A stretch of DNA of 64,000 nt. Source: Diphasiastrum complanatum (Eukaryota > Streptophyta > Lycopodiopsida > Lycopodiales > Lycopodiaceae). Shown in pieces: positions 54,946-64,000 of the stretch (position 1 is its first letter; every line of letters begins with the position of its first letter). The notes below the pieces were generated by a model. That model saw only the letters and a program-made list of their open reading frames with translations. It did not search any database and was not told the origin of the DNA. The stretch is taken from NCBI GenBank assembly GCA_029204225.1, contig CM055106.1, forward strand, positions 33,700,361 through 33,764,360, given 5' to 3'. Both the position numbers and the translations under genes were made by a program.

Positions 54946-57900
54946 TTAAATAAAATATTTCTTGAGTCTGGAGCCGTTAATACGTGTAGGTAGGAATTCT
55001 CCTTCGAGTGACTCAAGTTGTACCGAACCATTCTCGAATACTTCGATTACTTTGTACGGTCCCAACCATTTCATATGAAGTTTTCCCGGAAACTTTTGGT
55101 GACGACTATCATAAACAAGGGCAAAGTCATTGGTCTTAAGATCGCAGATCTTAAGTGTAAAATCATATTTAATCTTTCGTTGCTCCTGAATTTTCTTTGT
55201 AAGTTCGAGTGAACGTGTTCGAGCTTCCAAAAGTTCTTCGATAATCAATAACCGTTCGTTGGTACAGTCTGCCTCTGTCCGTTCTGCTTGTATTCGGAAG
55301 GTAGGTATTTCAAACTCGATAGGCAGGATTGGATGCATTCCGTACGTAAGATAATAAGGGGTCTGTTGAATAGTGATCTTTTCAGTGTTTCTATATGCCC
55401 AGAGAACAGAGGGTAACTTTTGATCCCAGTCTGAAGCATGTGCAACAGAAATTTTATTAAGGATCTTACATAATATGCCATTTGCTCTCTCTGTTAACCC
55501 ATTAGCTTTCGGATTATAAGGTGTTGTCTTCCTATGTTTGATCTGGAAATAATTTGTCAGGTGTCGAATTGTTTCATTCAGAAAGTGTGTTCCTCGATCA
55601 CTGACAAGTTCTAAAGGACAACCATATCGTGTAATAATAGATTTGAAAAGAAAAGATGCGACAGTCTTCGAGTCGTTTTGTTTCGTTCCTTCAGCTTCCA
55701 CATTCTTTGTCGCATAATCCGTTGCTACCAAGATATATCGACACTTGGTGTGTCGGGTTACTGGTTTGATTGGCCCGACAAAGTCGATCCCCCATTTTTC
55801 GAATGGTGCGAGCGGTAAAATTGGTGTCAATGGCCAATTCATTGCTTTAGTTGGTTTACCAGACCTTTGGCATGGATCACAAGATCGAATATAGATAGAG
55901 ACATCTTTAAACATAGTAGGCCACCAATACTTGGGATTTAATATTTTTTTAACAGTGTTTTTGAGGGCAAAGTGACCTCCGGCATCTTCCGAATGTAAGG
56001 CTTGGATGACTCTCGAAATTTGTTCGGCTTCAAGACACCTTCTTAATTGATTATCAGCACCAAGTTTATACAGGATATTATTGATAATTGTATATGGTGC
56101 AACTTTGTATTGAAACACTGTTTTCTTCTCCAAGTCATATCCATCAGGGTATATCTGATCTTTGAGATAATCAATAATATCAGAATAAAAAGAATTCGAT
56201 GAAGATAACTCGAACAAATTTTCATCTGGAAAATCGTCATTCAATGGGTTTTCAATTTTTCCAGTGCTTATTCGTGAAAGGTAATCCGCATTGGTATGGT
56301 ATTTCCCTTGGCGAAGTTCAACTGTATAAGTGAATTCTTGTAATAACAGAACCCAGCGAGCTATTCGTCCTGATAAATCTGGTTTGTTTACTAGATATTT
56401 CAGAGCATAGTGATCCACATGGAAAATAAAAGCATACCCCAGCAAATAATGCCGAAATTTCTTAATTGTAAATATCATTCCAAGTGCTTCTCGTTCTGTC
56501 GCCGAATAATTCTTCTCCGAAGAACTGAGTTGTCGACTAGCATAATATATTGGATAGTCTTTCTTCCGTTCGTCCTTCTGGCTTAGACATACACCAATAG
56601 CGAATGCTGACACATCCACATAACAATGAAATATAATTGACCAATTAGGTGGTCTTAAGATCGGTGCATTGATCAGTTTCTGTTTGAGATTTTCGAAAGC
56701 TTTTTGGTGTTCTTCTGTCCAAAGATACACCACTTCCTTCTTTAATAATTGAGTAAGTGCTGCAGATATTGAGGCATGATTCTGGATAAACCTTCGATAA
56801 TAACCGACATGTCCCAAAAAGGCTCGAAGTTCGCGAAGATTTGTTGGTATAAGCAAATTCCGTATTACTTCGATTTTATCTTTGTCGACCTCGATCCCTC
56901 GATTGGATATTCTGTGTCCTAGAAGAATGCCTTCTCTCATTCCGAAGAAACATTTTGCGGGATGGAGTGACAGACAAGTGTCTCGACACTTGTGTAAGGT
57001 TAGCTTCAGTTTCTGGATATGAGATTTGCTATCGCTGTATACACAGAAGTCGTCAATAAATATTTCGAGAAAAAATCATAAAAACGCGGCAAAAATCAGC
57101 ATCATAATTCGTTGAAAAGTCGCCGGCGCATTACAGAGACCAAAGGGCATTCTATTGTAGGCATAAGTGCCCCAATCGGTGGTGAATGTGGTTTTCGCTT
57201 TATCCTCCTTCCGCATTCTAACTTGATTATAGCCTGAAAAACCATCACAGAAACTATATCGTTCTTGTCCAGCTACCTGATCCAGAATAGAATCAGTGAA
57301 TGGTAACGGATGATGATCTTTCTGTGTAGCTGCATTGAGCTTTCGAAAGTCCTGGCATATACGAATCTTGCCAGTCTTCTTCTTTGGTACTACCACAATA
57401 GGTGACACCCATTCGCTACTTAAGACAGGATAAATAATTCCTGCTTTTAGATATTTGTTGAGTTCGTCTTTTACCATTAAAGAGTACTTTGGATTAAGTC
57501 GATACTGTCTCTGACGAACAGGAATAGCGTTCTCCTTTACATCAATTCGATGTTCACCATATTCGGCAGGAATTCCTTTTAAGTCATCAAGCGACCATGC
57601 AAAGACGTCCTGATACTCTTTAAGCAATTCAGTGTATTTAGATAACTCAGTTTCTCCCAAGGACTTTGCAACATGGACACATCTGCCCGGTGCAAGTTCA
57701 ATTTGCTCTGTTGAATCAGGTAAAATCATATCTTCTGTCATACTAGACTTTGAATATCCATGAATTTCGCGCATTGCTGTCTCCATAGATATGTTCGTGT
57801 CGACAGACTGATTCTTATTTTCAATTTCTTCGTCTGATTCGTGCGAGTCATCCGATTCGTACGAATCTGTTGATTCGTCTTCAGTAATAACTAGTTCATC

Positions 57901-57990
57901 TAGTTCTGTGTTGCAAACATCGATGAATTCTTCTGCATTATCTGATTCGTTATCATTCTCATAGCATTCAAAAAATTTAACTTCGACATC
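54946..57990 (-). pseudogene. Gypsy (Athila/Tat-like) pol: RT, RNase H, integrase; one stop
   Basis: From ATG 57786 to 54946 one frame of about 946 codons has a single TGA at 57076-57078, where the related copy has Arg just before FLEIFIDDFCVYSD. RT motifs: GIIYPVLSSEWVSPIVVVPKK, RICQDFRKLN, SFCDGFSGYNQV, MPFGLCNAPATFQ, FIDDF. RNase H: YASRQLSSSEKNYSATERE, HVDHYALKYL, HTNADYLSR. Integrase: zinc finger with H-x6-H and CDPC, DDE in GIDFVGPI, LVSDRGTHF and KANGLTERANG, ending NGSRLKKYFI. An acidic stretch (57990-57787) precedes RT. Nearly intact. Confidence 0.93.
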
Positions 57991-57997
57991 TGAAACA

Positions 57998-58180
57998 TTA
58001 GAGAAGATTATTTAGTGCATAAGAAGAATTTTCCGAAGTATAGCTAGTGTCGGTCATAGGAGTTTCGCCTTCGTATCTATCTTTATTCCAAGTAATGATC
58101 TCCTCTGCTGGTTTTCCACGATTATTGGTCTCGCCAGTTTGAAATCTTAATTCCCTAGACTTCCAATGTTGTCCTCGTTG
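57998..58180 (-). pseudogene. Gypsy protease remnant (core deleted)
   Basis: HWKSRELRFQTGETNNRGK, followed by ITWNKDRYEGETPMTD, matches the region just after the protease in the third copy (63747-63986), which has SYSVLIGRPWLYQSN upstream. Here that protease sequence is missing and the remnant is joined to the end of gag in a different frame. An aspartic-protease DTG/DSG site is therefore absent. Confidence 0.75.
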
Positions 58181-59675
58181 ATTGGTTTTCCACAAGATCA
58201 ATTTTTTGTATAACCGCATCTGCCGAAACTTTTCCTTTCGAGTCTACCATTGCAGCAGGTGTCGCTACATACTGATATTTAGGTCTTGGCCTCTGTGGTT
58301 GGGGACAATCAGGATATTTGTGGCCTGGTTCTTTACAATTCGAACAGAGAGGTACATACTCAATTGGCTTCCGTGGTTGCGGACAGTCTGGTGAAAAATG
58401 TCCTGGTTCTCCACAATTGTAACAATTGCCCGAAACTGGTCTTGGAAAATTCGAAGTCTTTGTTGTTGATGTTACAAATTCGGGTGGATTATATCTTTTC
58501 GGTCCGAATTTGGGGATGGATTGCTGGAACGGTGTAGTCGTGCCTTGAACAAAATTTGTTGTTGTATCATTATTCTGAAAAATAAACAGCACCTCCTGTG
58601 TTGGATCTTCAACGTAAGATATATTCACTGTTCTGCAATCTTCCTTCGAATGTCCTGATGCACCGCACCTCGTACACCATAGTCCTGAATTGGAAGAAGA
58701 TGATTTCGGTCTCTTGTCAGCAACCTCTGAAATCTGAACTTTTAGATCGTTGAATTTTTTGTTAATATCTGCAAGATCTCTCCTCCAAATCTTTTCGACC
58801 TTTGATGTTGTTGGCTTCATCTCCGAATTTTTATCGTCCTTTCGTTTGGATTTTCGTTTACTACTTCGTTCTCTCTCATCAGTCTCAGAGTCGGATGAGT
58901 CGTGTAATTCGGATTCTGAACTGGAGGAACTGGAACTGGATTCAGACTTCGAATCCTCTTCACTGCCACTGGAAACATGCTTAGACTTTCGACTTCGTCT
59001 AGTTGATTTTCTCTTCTGAGCAAGCTTAGAAGTCTCATAGTTTTCAGCACTTGCAATGACTGCTGCTAAGGTAGTTGTATCACCTTGTCTGCAGTATCGA
59101 TTTATACTCGGTGGTAAACCTGACAGAAACCATTCAATCTGCATCGCAACGGGGTATACTCCAGTTAGTTTTCCAATAAGATTCTTGACCTTACGAGTAT
59201 ACCTTCTCAGAGATTCTCGACTCTTCTTCTCTATGTTGTTGAGTCTGCCGAGTACTCTGGATGAATAACCAATTTCTCTGAATTGGTGTAGAAACGCATC
59301 TTTCAGCAGCAACCAGGTAGCCACTCGTCCTGGTTCGACTTGGCTGTACCATATGCGTGCTTGTTTTCTGAGAAGACCAGGAAAAATCCTCAGTTTGTCC
59401 GCCTCCGAACCTTCATTATTCGCGTTCGCAATTGATTCGAACTGCGAAACATAACTGTCCGCATCATCTGAGGTTGTTCCTTTGAAATAATCGTATCTGA
59501 TCTTCGAAATTGAAGAAAGTCGTGGTGCAGGGCCTTCCATATTCGGTTTTAGTTTGGCAACTGGTTCTAACAAATCCGAATAAGTTTCAGCTCTATCAGA
59601 ACTTCCAGATAAATTTCTGAAAAAATCTTCTCGAATCTTTCGATATCTTTCGAGTCGGGAAGCTCTGTCTGACAT
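58155..59675 (-). CDS. Gypsy gag, 506 codons
   Basis: Intact from ATG 59675 (MSDRASRLERYRKI). Capsid-type domain about residues 50-200 (YDYFKGTTSDDADSYVSQF, ARIWYSQVEPGRVATW, FLHQFREIG), then a Ser/Glu/Lys-rich linker with a run of Ser (about 230-290), and three standard CX2CX4HX4C zinc knuckles (CTRCGASGHSKEDC, CYNCGEPGHFSPDC, CSNCKEPGHKYPDC). It would assemble the particle and bind element RNA. The stop after DLVENQSTRTTLEV is a by-product of the protease deletion. Confidence 0.93.
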   Translation of the reverse strand: MSDRASRLERYRKIREDFFRNLSGSSDRAETYSDLLEPVAKLKPNMEGPAPRLSSISKIRYDYFKGTTSDDADSYVSQFESIANANNEGSEADKLRIFPGLLRKQARIWYSQVEPGRVATWLLLKDAFLHQFREIGYSSRVLGRLNNIEKKSRESLRRYTRKVKNLIGKLTGVYPVAMQIEWFLSGLPPSINRYCRQGDTTTLAAVIASAENYETSKLAQKRKSTRRSRKSKHVSSGSEEDSKSESSSSSSSSESELHDSSDSETDERERSSKRKSKRKDDKNSEMKPTTSKVEKIWRRDLADINKKFNDLKVQISEVADKRPKSSSSNSGLWCTRCGASGHSKEDCRTVNISYVEDPTQEVLFIFQNNDTTTNFVQGTTTPFQQSIPKFGPKRYNPPEFVTSTTKTSNFPRPVSGNCYNCGEPGHFSPDCPQPRKPIEYVPLCSNCKEPGHKYPDCPQPQRPRPKYQYVATPAAMVDSKGKVSADAVIQKIDLVENQSTRTTLEV

Positions 59676-59733
59676 ATACTTATTAATGACGATGATTTTG
59701 TCAGTTTTATATCAACATGTTTGTTTTTGGCTA

Positions 59734-59751
59734 TCCCCGGCAACGGCGCCA
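59734..59751 (-). other. Gypsy primer-binding site (Asp tRNA), minus strand
   Basis: The reverse complement reads TGGCGCCGTTGCCGGGGA, a perfect Asp-tRNA site. It lies 12 bp from the LTR end, the same spacing as at 53129. Confidence 0.95.
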
Positions 59752-59763
59752 AAATTTGGTTTA

Positions 59764-60879
59764 TGTCGTGGTATACCAATTGTATTTGGTATAGTTTTGT
59801 AGTATTTAATGTCGAATCCCCAAGAGGATAGCTTCTTTATGATATAATGTTGATATTGTTCTGACTTATTCGTATGATATAAAATGGAGAATTAGTCTGG
59901 TTGTCAAACAGACATTTGGGTTAAGTAACCAGTATTACTTAATGGATAAATGAATGTTTAAAATTGGAATATCAGTCCTCTCTTTCGAATCGAAGAATTG
60001 GCGTTCTACAAGAGAATTGTTATCAGAGTAGTACGAATGTACTCCACTCTATCTGATTAAGGTGTCGGCAAGAATTCGGATTGATTTCGATGTATTCGTT
60101 CATCAGTGATCAAAGTTAATCTTATTCTTGGATTAACAAAAGTTAAACAGTAGTCCTCAACAACTAGTGTTCTCCTCAGAGTTAAATCTCTTGTATAATC
60201 TTCGAATATGTTAGAAACATATGTTCGGAGATATTCAGAATACAGATATCTTATCTCAATTCTTCAGACAGGGACTATCAATTCAGTTGTATACATACTT
60301 TTCTATCGATGACTGAGATAGACTTCTGATGATAAACGTTATTCGGGTATCGAACAAGTATTCGAGTGTCGAAAAAATATTCGAATGAACGAATAAGTTA
60401 GTTTTAAGACAGTTCGTTAGAACACTTTTACGGATACACAGCATAGACTGTAATGTGCTTATGCAACTGTCTGACCAGAGATAGATTTATATAAGAAAGA
60501 TTGTTAGAGTACTTCAGAAGATCTCTCACAAGTACAAAAACTTTTATCTCTCAGCGAATACATAAACTATATCTCCTGGTGAGTAAGACTGAATCGTGTC
60601 TTCTCTTTATCATCTTCAGAGCGAACAATCACGTCTTTATAAATTAGAGGCGTGTCGCTTTACTGAATAAGGTTAACCAATATATATCTGACACGTATGT
60701 AGATTATACCGCAAAGATGTATCTAACCCTGAGTTTAGATTACTATAGTTAGAATTGTCGATTCGGATCGAGTCGTTTCATGTAAGTGTCTTTATTTAAG
60801 GGTTGTTGTAGATGTCGCTTCATTGCTGAGGACTTGTCCTTTATATGTGATATTTAGTATGTCGCGAAAAATATAGGCA
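59764..60879 (-). repeat. 5' LTR of the minus-strand gypsy element
   Basis: Between the primer site and the Copia gag fragment. On the minus strand it is homologous to the LTR array units in blocks such as CAGACAG...GCATTACAGTC...TCCGTAAA...GAACTGTC, but clearly diverged. It ends CCACGACA before the primer-site spacer. The outer edge near 60879 is set only by similarity to GATATTTA...CGCGAAAA. No matching 3' LTR is found on the left. Confidence 0.8.
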
Positions 60880-60895
60880 GGTCCCTTCATTATAA

Positions 60896-61643
60896 ATGTA
60901 TCCAGCTCTTGTCTTCTTATGTGAATATATATTGCTTCATTCGGATGTATATTCGTTGTTTAATAAATACACATCTTCACAGAATGACAAGGTAGTAGCC
61001 TTGCTATCTTCATCCATCGAAGATAGGCTTACACTTGACCTGGCAACACTCTCCAAAGCTAAGGAGATGTGGGATGCACAATGAAATCAAGAAGTCAAAT
61101 CATGATGCTGGAAGATCAACTGACCAATCTACAGTGGTATGGAAAAGACCTCACTTCTTTCGTAAGGAAGATGAAGGACCTATTTCTATCACTACATAAC
61201 TCTGGAGTAGAGAACGCAGTGTCAGCTGAAAAGCAGCTCACTTATCTGTTGAGAGCCTTACCCAGATTATTCCAGACGACGAGAACCATGCTCATGAAAG
61301 AGCCCGCAATGAACCTCAAAAAGGCAATTGTCGAGATTCGAGAGGAAGTCAAGGCCAAAAAACATCTTGATCACAAAGATGGTTCTAAACAAGCCCTCTA
61401 CGGCAACAAAGAAAAATCCAAAAAACAATTTAAGCCTAAGAGGGAGTTGAATCAGAGGCAGGATCGTGATCAGCAAGCAGAAGGGAACCAACAAAGGCAA
61501 TCGGAAGAGCAAAGGGAGGTCAAAACAACAAGGTGGATAAAAGAAGACTTGCGTGAGATGCAGAAGAGACGGGCACACAGTTGATACATGCTGGTTCAAT
61601 CCAAAGATTGAGTGTATCCACTGTCACAAGAAGGGATATTTTG
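60896..61643 (+). pseudogene. Copia gag fragment cut in its zinc knuckle
   Basis: NDKVVALLSSSIEDRLTL and LSKAKEMWDA (to about 61080), then after a frameshift MMLEDQLTNLQWY, TSFVRKMKDLF, LLRALPRLFQTTRTML and a basic Gln-rich tail, stop at 61582. A later frame gives the start of a knuckle (CIHCHKKGY) and is then cut by the LTR at about 61645. A different Copia lineage from Copia-1 to Copia-3. Its 5' and 3' parts are missing. Confidence 0.8.
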
Positions 61644-61644
61644 A

Positions 61645-62743
61645 TGCCACGCAAATGTTAAATATTAAATATCAACATAAATATGGCATGATATACTCAA
61701 AAATGAAGATATGAGCTGGATAAGTATATTTTATGAAGAGGCCTAAGTCTTTTTTCGGGAATATATCTCCTAAGTACTTGCCTTGTAATTAAGGGCAAGA
61801 CCTTTTAAAGGAAAAGACATTCTCTTGGACAACCTTTACTAGGTTGTCCATACGAAACGACTAGATACGAAAAGACATGATAATCTATAGTAACTTTAAC
61901 TCATAGTTAAGTATACCTCTTATGGTATAGGTGAACGTATTCTGAGTCTAATCGTTAACTAGACCCTTTCGCGGGAGTGACACACCTGTTGTTTTAAGAG
62001 GTGTGTTTGTTTGCCCCATAGAACATATATTGATCTCACACTTCGGTCTCAATCATCAAGAGAGAAGAGTTTATGTTTATGTAAGAGATTGAAGAAGTAA
62101 ATAGAGTTTTGTGAGTTATTCTCTCTTATCTCTATTCTCCGCACTGCTGAGTGTGAGTAATCTGGAGTCTGCTAACAATCTCTAACGCATTTTATGAATT
62201 TCTCTCTGATCAGACAGACGCTCTAGTGCATTGCAGTCGTTTGTTGAGTTTCTGTAAAGCATGCTCTAACTGTCTTTAAACCATCTTATTCGTTTGTCGC
62301 GAATACTTTCTTTTCGACACTCGAATAACAAATATCTTTGGTACAGTCTAGCACGATCATTGAATAAAGCTGTATGTATACATATGAGATGATAGTCCCT
62401 GTCTGAAGAATTAAGTCTCTGATCTCTCTTCCTAATTGGCATTGACATAAGTTTCTAACATATTCTAAAACTCTTCATGTTCTTTAACTATTAAGTTGGA
62501 CTTTAGTTGTCGAGGACTTCTGTCTAGAAACGAATAGTTCGCGAACGCGATTAATTAATTGTCTGCACAGTCATGAATACATCGAACAATTCTCAATTCT
62601 CTGTTGACATCTTAATCAACCAGAGTGTAGTACCGTTGTACTACTCTGATAACATCTCATTTGTAGAACATGCTTCATCCAATTCGATAGAGGCCAGATT
62701 GTTGTTCTGAATTTATTAACACTACCCATCCCAAATATAAGTA
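61645..62743 (+). repeat. Partial gypsy LTR, fifth copy
   Basis: Starts TTGATGCCACGCAAATG like the array units and matches them to CATCCCAAATATAAGTA at 62743. The last about 180 bp are missing, and minus-strand pol sequence begins immediately. It lies in the zinc knuckle of the Copia gag fragment. Confidence 0.9.
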
Positions 62744-64000
62744 TCTCGACACCGTTGCAATTTTAATTTCAGCTTCTGCAGGTGTGTCTTTATATCACTG
62801 TATACACAGAAATCATCAATAAATATTTCGAGAAAAGTTCTCAGGAAGGCAACAAAGATTAATGTCATAATTTGTTGAAAGTTCATTGGAGCGTTACAAA
62901 GACCAAAGGGCATTTTGTTGTAGGCATAAGTGCCCCAATCCATAGTGAATGTGGTCTTTGAATGATTCTCCTTTCGCACTCCAACCTGATTATATCCAAA
63001 AAGGTCATCACAGAAACTGTTACGCCCTTGACCAACAACCTGATCTAGAATGGAATCAGTGAAAGGCAGAGGATGATGGTCCTTCCTTGTGGCAGCATTG
63101 AGTTTGCGGAAATCCTGGCATATTCGTATTTTGCCAGTCTTCTTCTTTGGGACGACAACAATGGGTGAAACCCATTCACTACTTAAGACGGGATAGATTA
63201 TACCTGCCTTAAAGTGCTTGTTAAATTCTTCCTTAACCATGAGAGAGTACTTAGGATTGAGACGATATTGTCTCTGTCGAATAGGTACAACATCTTCCTT
63301 AAGATCAATTCGGTGCTCTCCGAATTCTGCAGGTATACCCTTCAAATCGTCGAGCGACCAAGCAAAAACATCTTGATACTCCTTCAATAGTTCAATGAAT
63401 TCCACTAACTCCGATTTTCCAAGTGACTTCGAAACATGCACAAATCTGCTAGGTGCAAGTTCAATCAGTTCAGTAGAATCTGGTAAAATGATACCTTCTG
63501 TCATATTGGCCTTGGTATGGCCATGTATTTCACGCATGGTTGACTCCACAGATGTTTTCTTGTCGTCAACCTGGTTCTTGTTACCAAGTTTGTGTTCAGA
63601 TTCGTCACTCGAATCATTAGACTCTTTCGAATTCGTGTCTGCAACGTTAATTTCTTCATACAAAACATCCGCTTCAGCGTCGCAGACATCGAAGATTTCT
63701 TCGTCATCATCATTTCTCATAACATTCAAAGTACTGCACTTCAATATCAGATCCATTGGCAAAAAAAATTCAAGGCATACAAAGATTCTTCTGATGTAAA
63801 GCTAGTGTCAGACAAAGGAGTTTCACCTTCATAATTGTCACGACTCCAGGTTATGATTTGTTCTACTAGCTTACCTCGGTTATTGGTCTCACCAGTCTGA
63901 AATCTCAGCTCTCTGGATTTCCAATGTACACTTGTGTTTGATTGATAAAGCCAAGGTCGTCCAATCAGCACAGAATAGGATGACAAACCGATTGGTTTGA
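62744..64000 (-). pseudogene. Third gypsy copy: protease end and RT start, continuing beyond the window
   Basis: The minus strand from 64000 reads LSSYSVLIGRPWLYQSN (protease C-terminus), HWKSRELRFQTGETNNRGK, an acidic stretch, then RT from STMREIHGHTKA through RICQDFRKLN, SFCDDLFGYNQV, MPFGLCNAPMNFQ and FIDDFCVYSD. It ends at 62744 against the LTR. Frames change near 63760-63790 and again before NDDDEEIFDV. Two residues of the SFCDGFSGYNQ motif are altered, so RT would probably be impaired. Related to 56974-58150. Confidence 0.9.

Noticed and set aside
1..64000. tRNA, rRNA, CRISPR or bacterial-type operon signals
   Set aside because: None seen. The only tRNA-like strings are primer-binding sites, and the tandem repeats lack CRISPR spacing.

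Overview
This window reads as nuclear DNA of a vascular plant with a large, repeat-rich genome. The grounds are one intron-containing gene for a plastid-type sigma-70 factor, Ty1-copia elements with an initiator-Met-tRNA primer site (TGGTATCAGAGC), and Ty3-gypsy elements of Athila/Tat type with an Asp-tRNA primer site (TGGCGCCGTTGCCGGGGA). A fern- or gymnosperm-like genome is a guess; the species cannot be read from the sequence. I see no tRNA or rRNA gene, no CRISPR array and no bacterial operon. All statements about identity between copies are by-eye comparisons.

Layout. 1-640: decayed Copia pol. 764-1339 (minus): unrecognised open frame with one stop. 1381-7815: Copia-1 remnant followed by Copia-2. 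8011-11782: the sigma-factor gene, the only clear host gene, apparently lacking most of conserved region 3. 12453-16433 (minus): a gag-only Copia derivative. 16824-22431: minus-strand gag-like remnant, broken by an unassigned stretch. 22613-32239: 3' half of a gypsy element (integrase, then a long extra ORF before the LTR), split by a nearly complete Copia-3 (25057-30915) whose reverse-transcriptase region is replaced by another open frame. 32411-36917: inverted copies of 10650-11337 and of the gag-only element.

36924-48047 is a second copy of the Copia-1/Copia-2/minus-gag/gypsy block (1923-7644 plus 16672-32239). It lacks the sigma gene, the inverted elements and Copia-3. The copies share many of the same inactivating lesions and fusion junctions, so the block was duplicated as already dead DNA. 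Copy 2 continues into four head-to-tail gypsy LTRs (48045-53116), a primer site and a truncated gag (to 54176). This collides with a related gypsy element on the opposite strand (54254-60879). A Copia gag fragment interrupted by another LTR (60896-62743) and the start of a third minus-strand gypsy copy (62744-64000) close the window.

Most useful points: two gypsy lineages carry different extra ORFs in the env position; Copia-3 has lost reverse transcriptase in exchange for an in-frame unknown ORF; four LTRs stand in tandem; and the sigma gene has altered -10-recognition residues.
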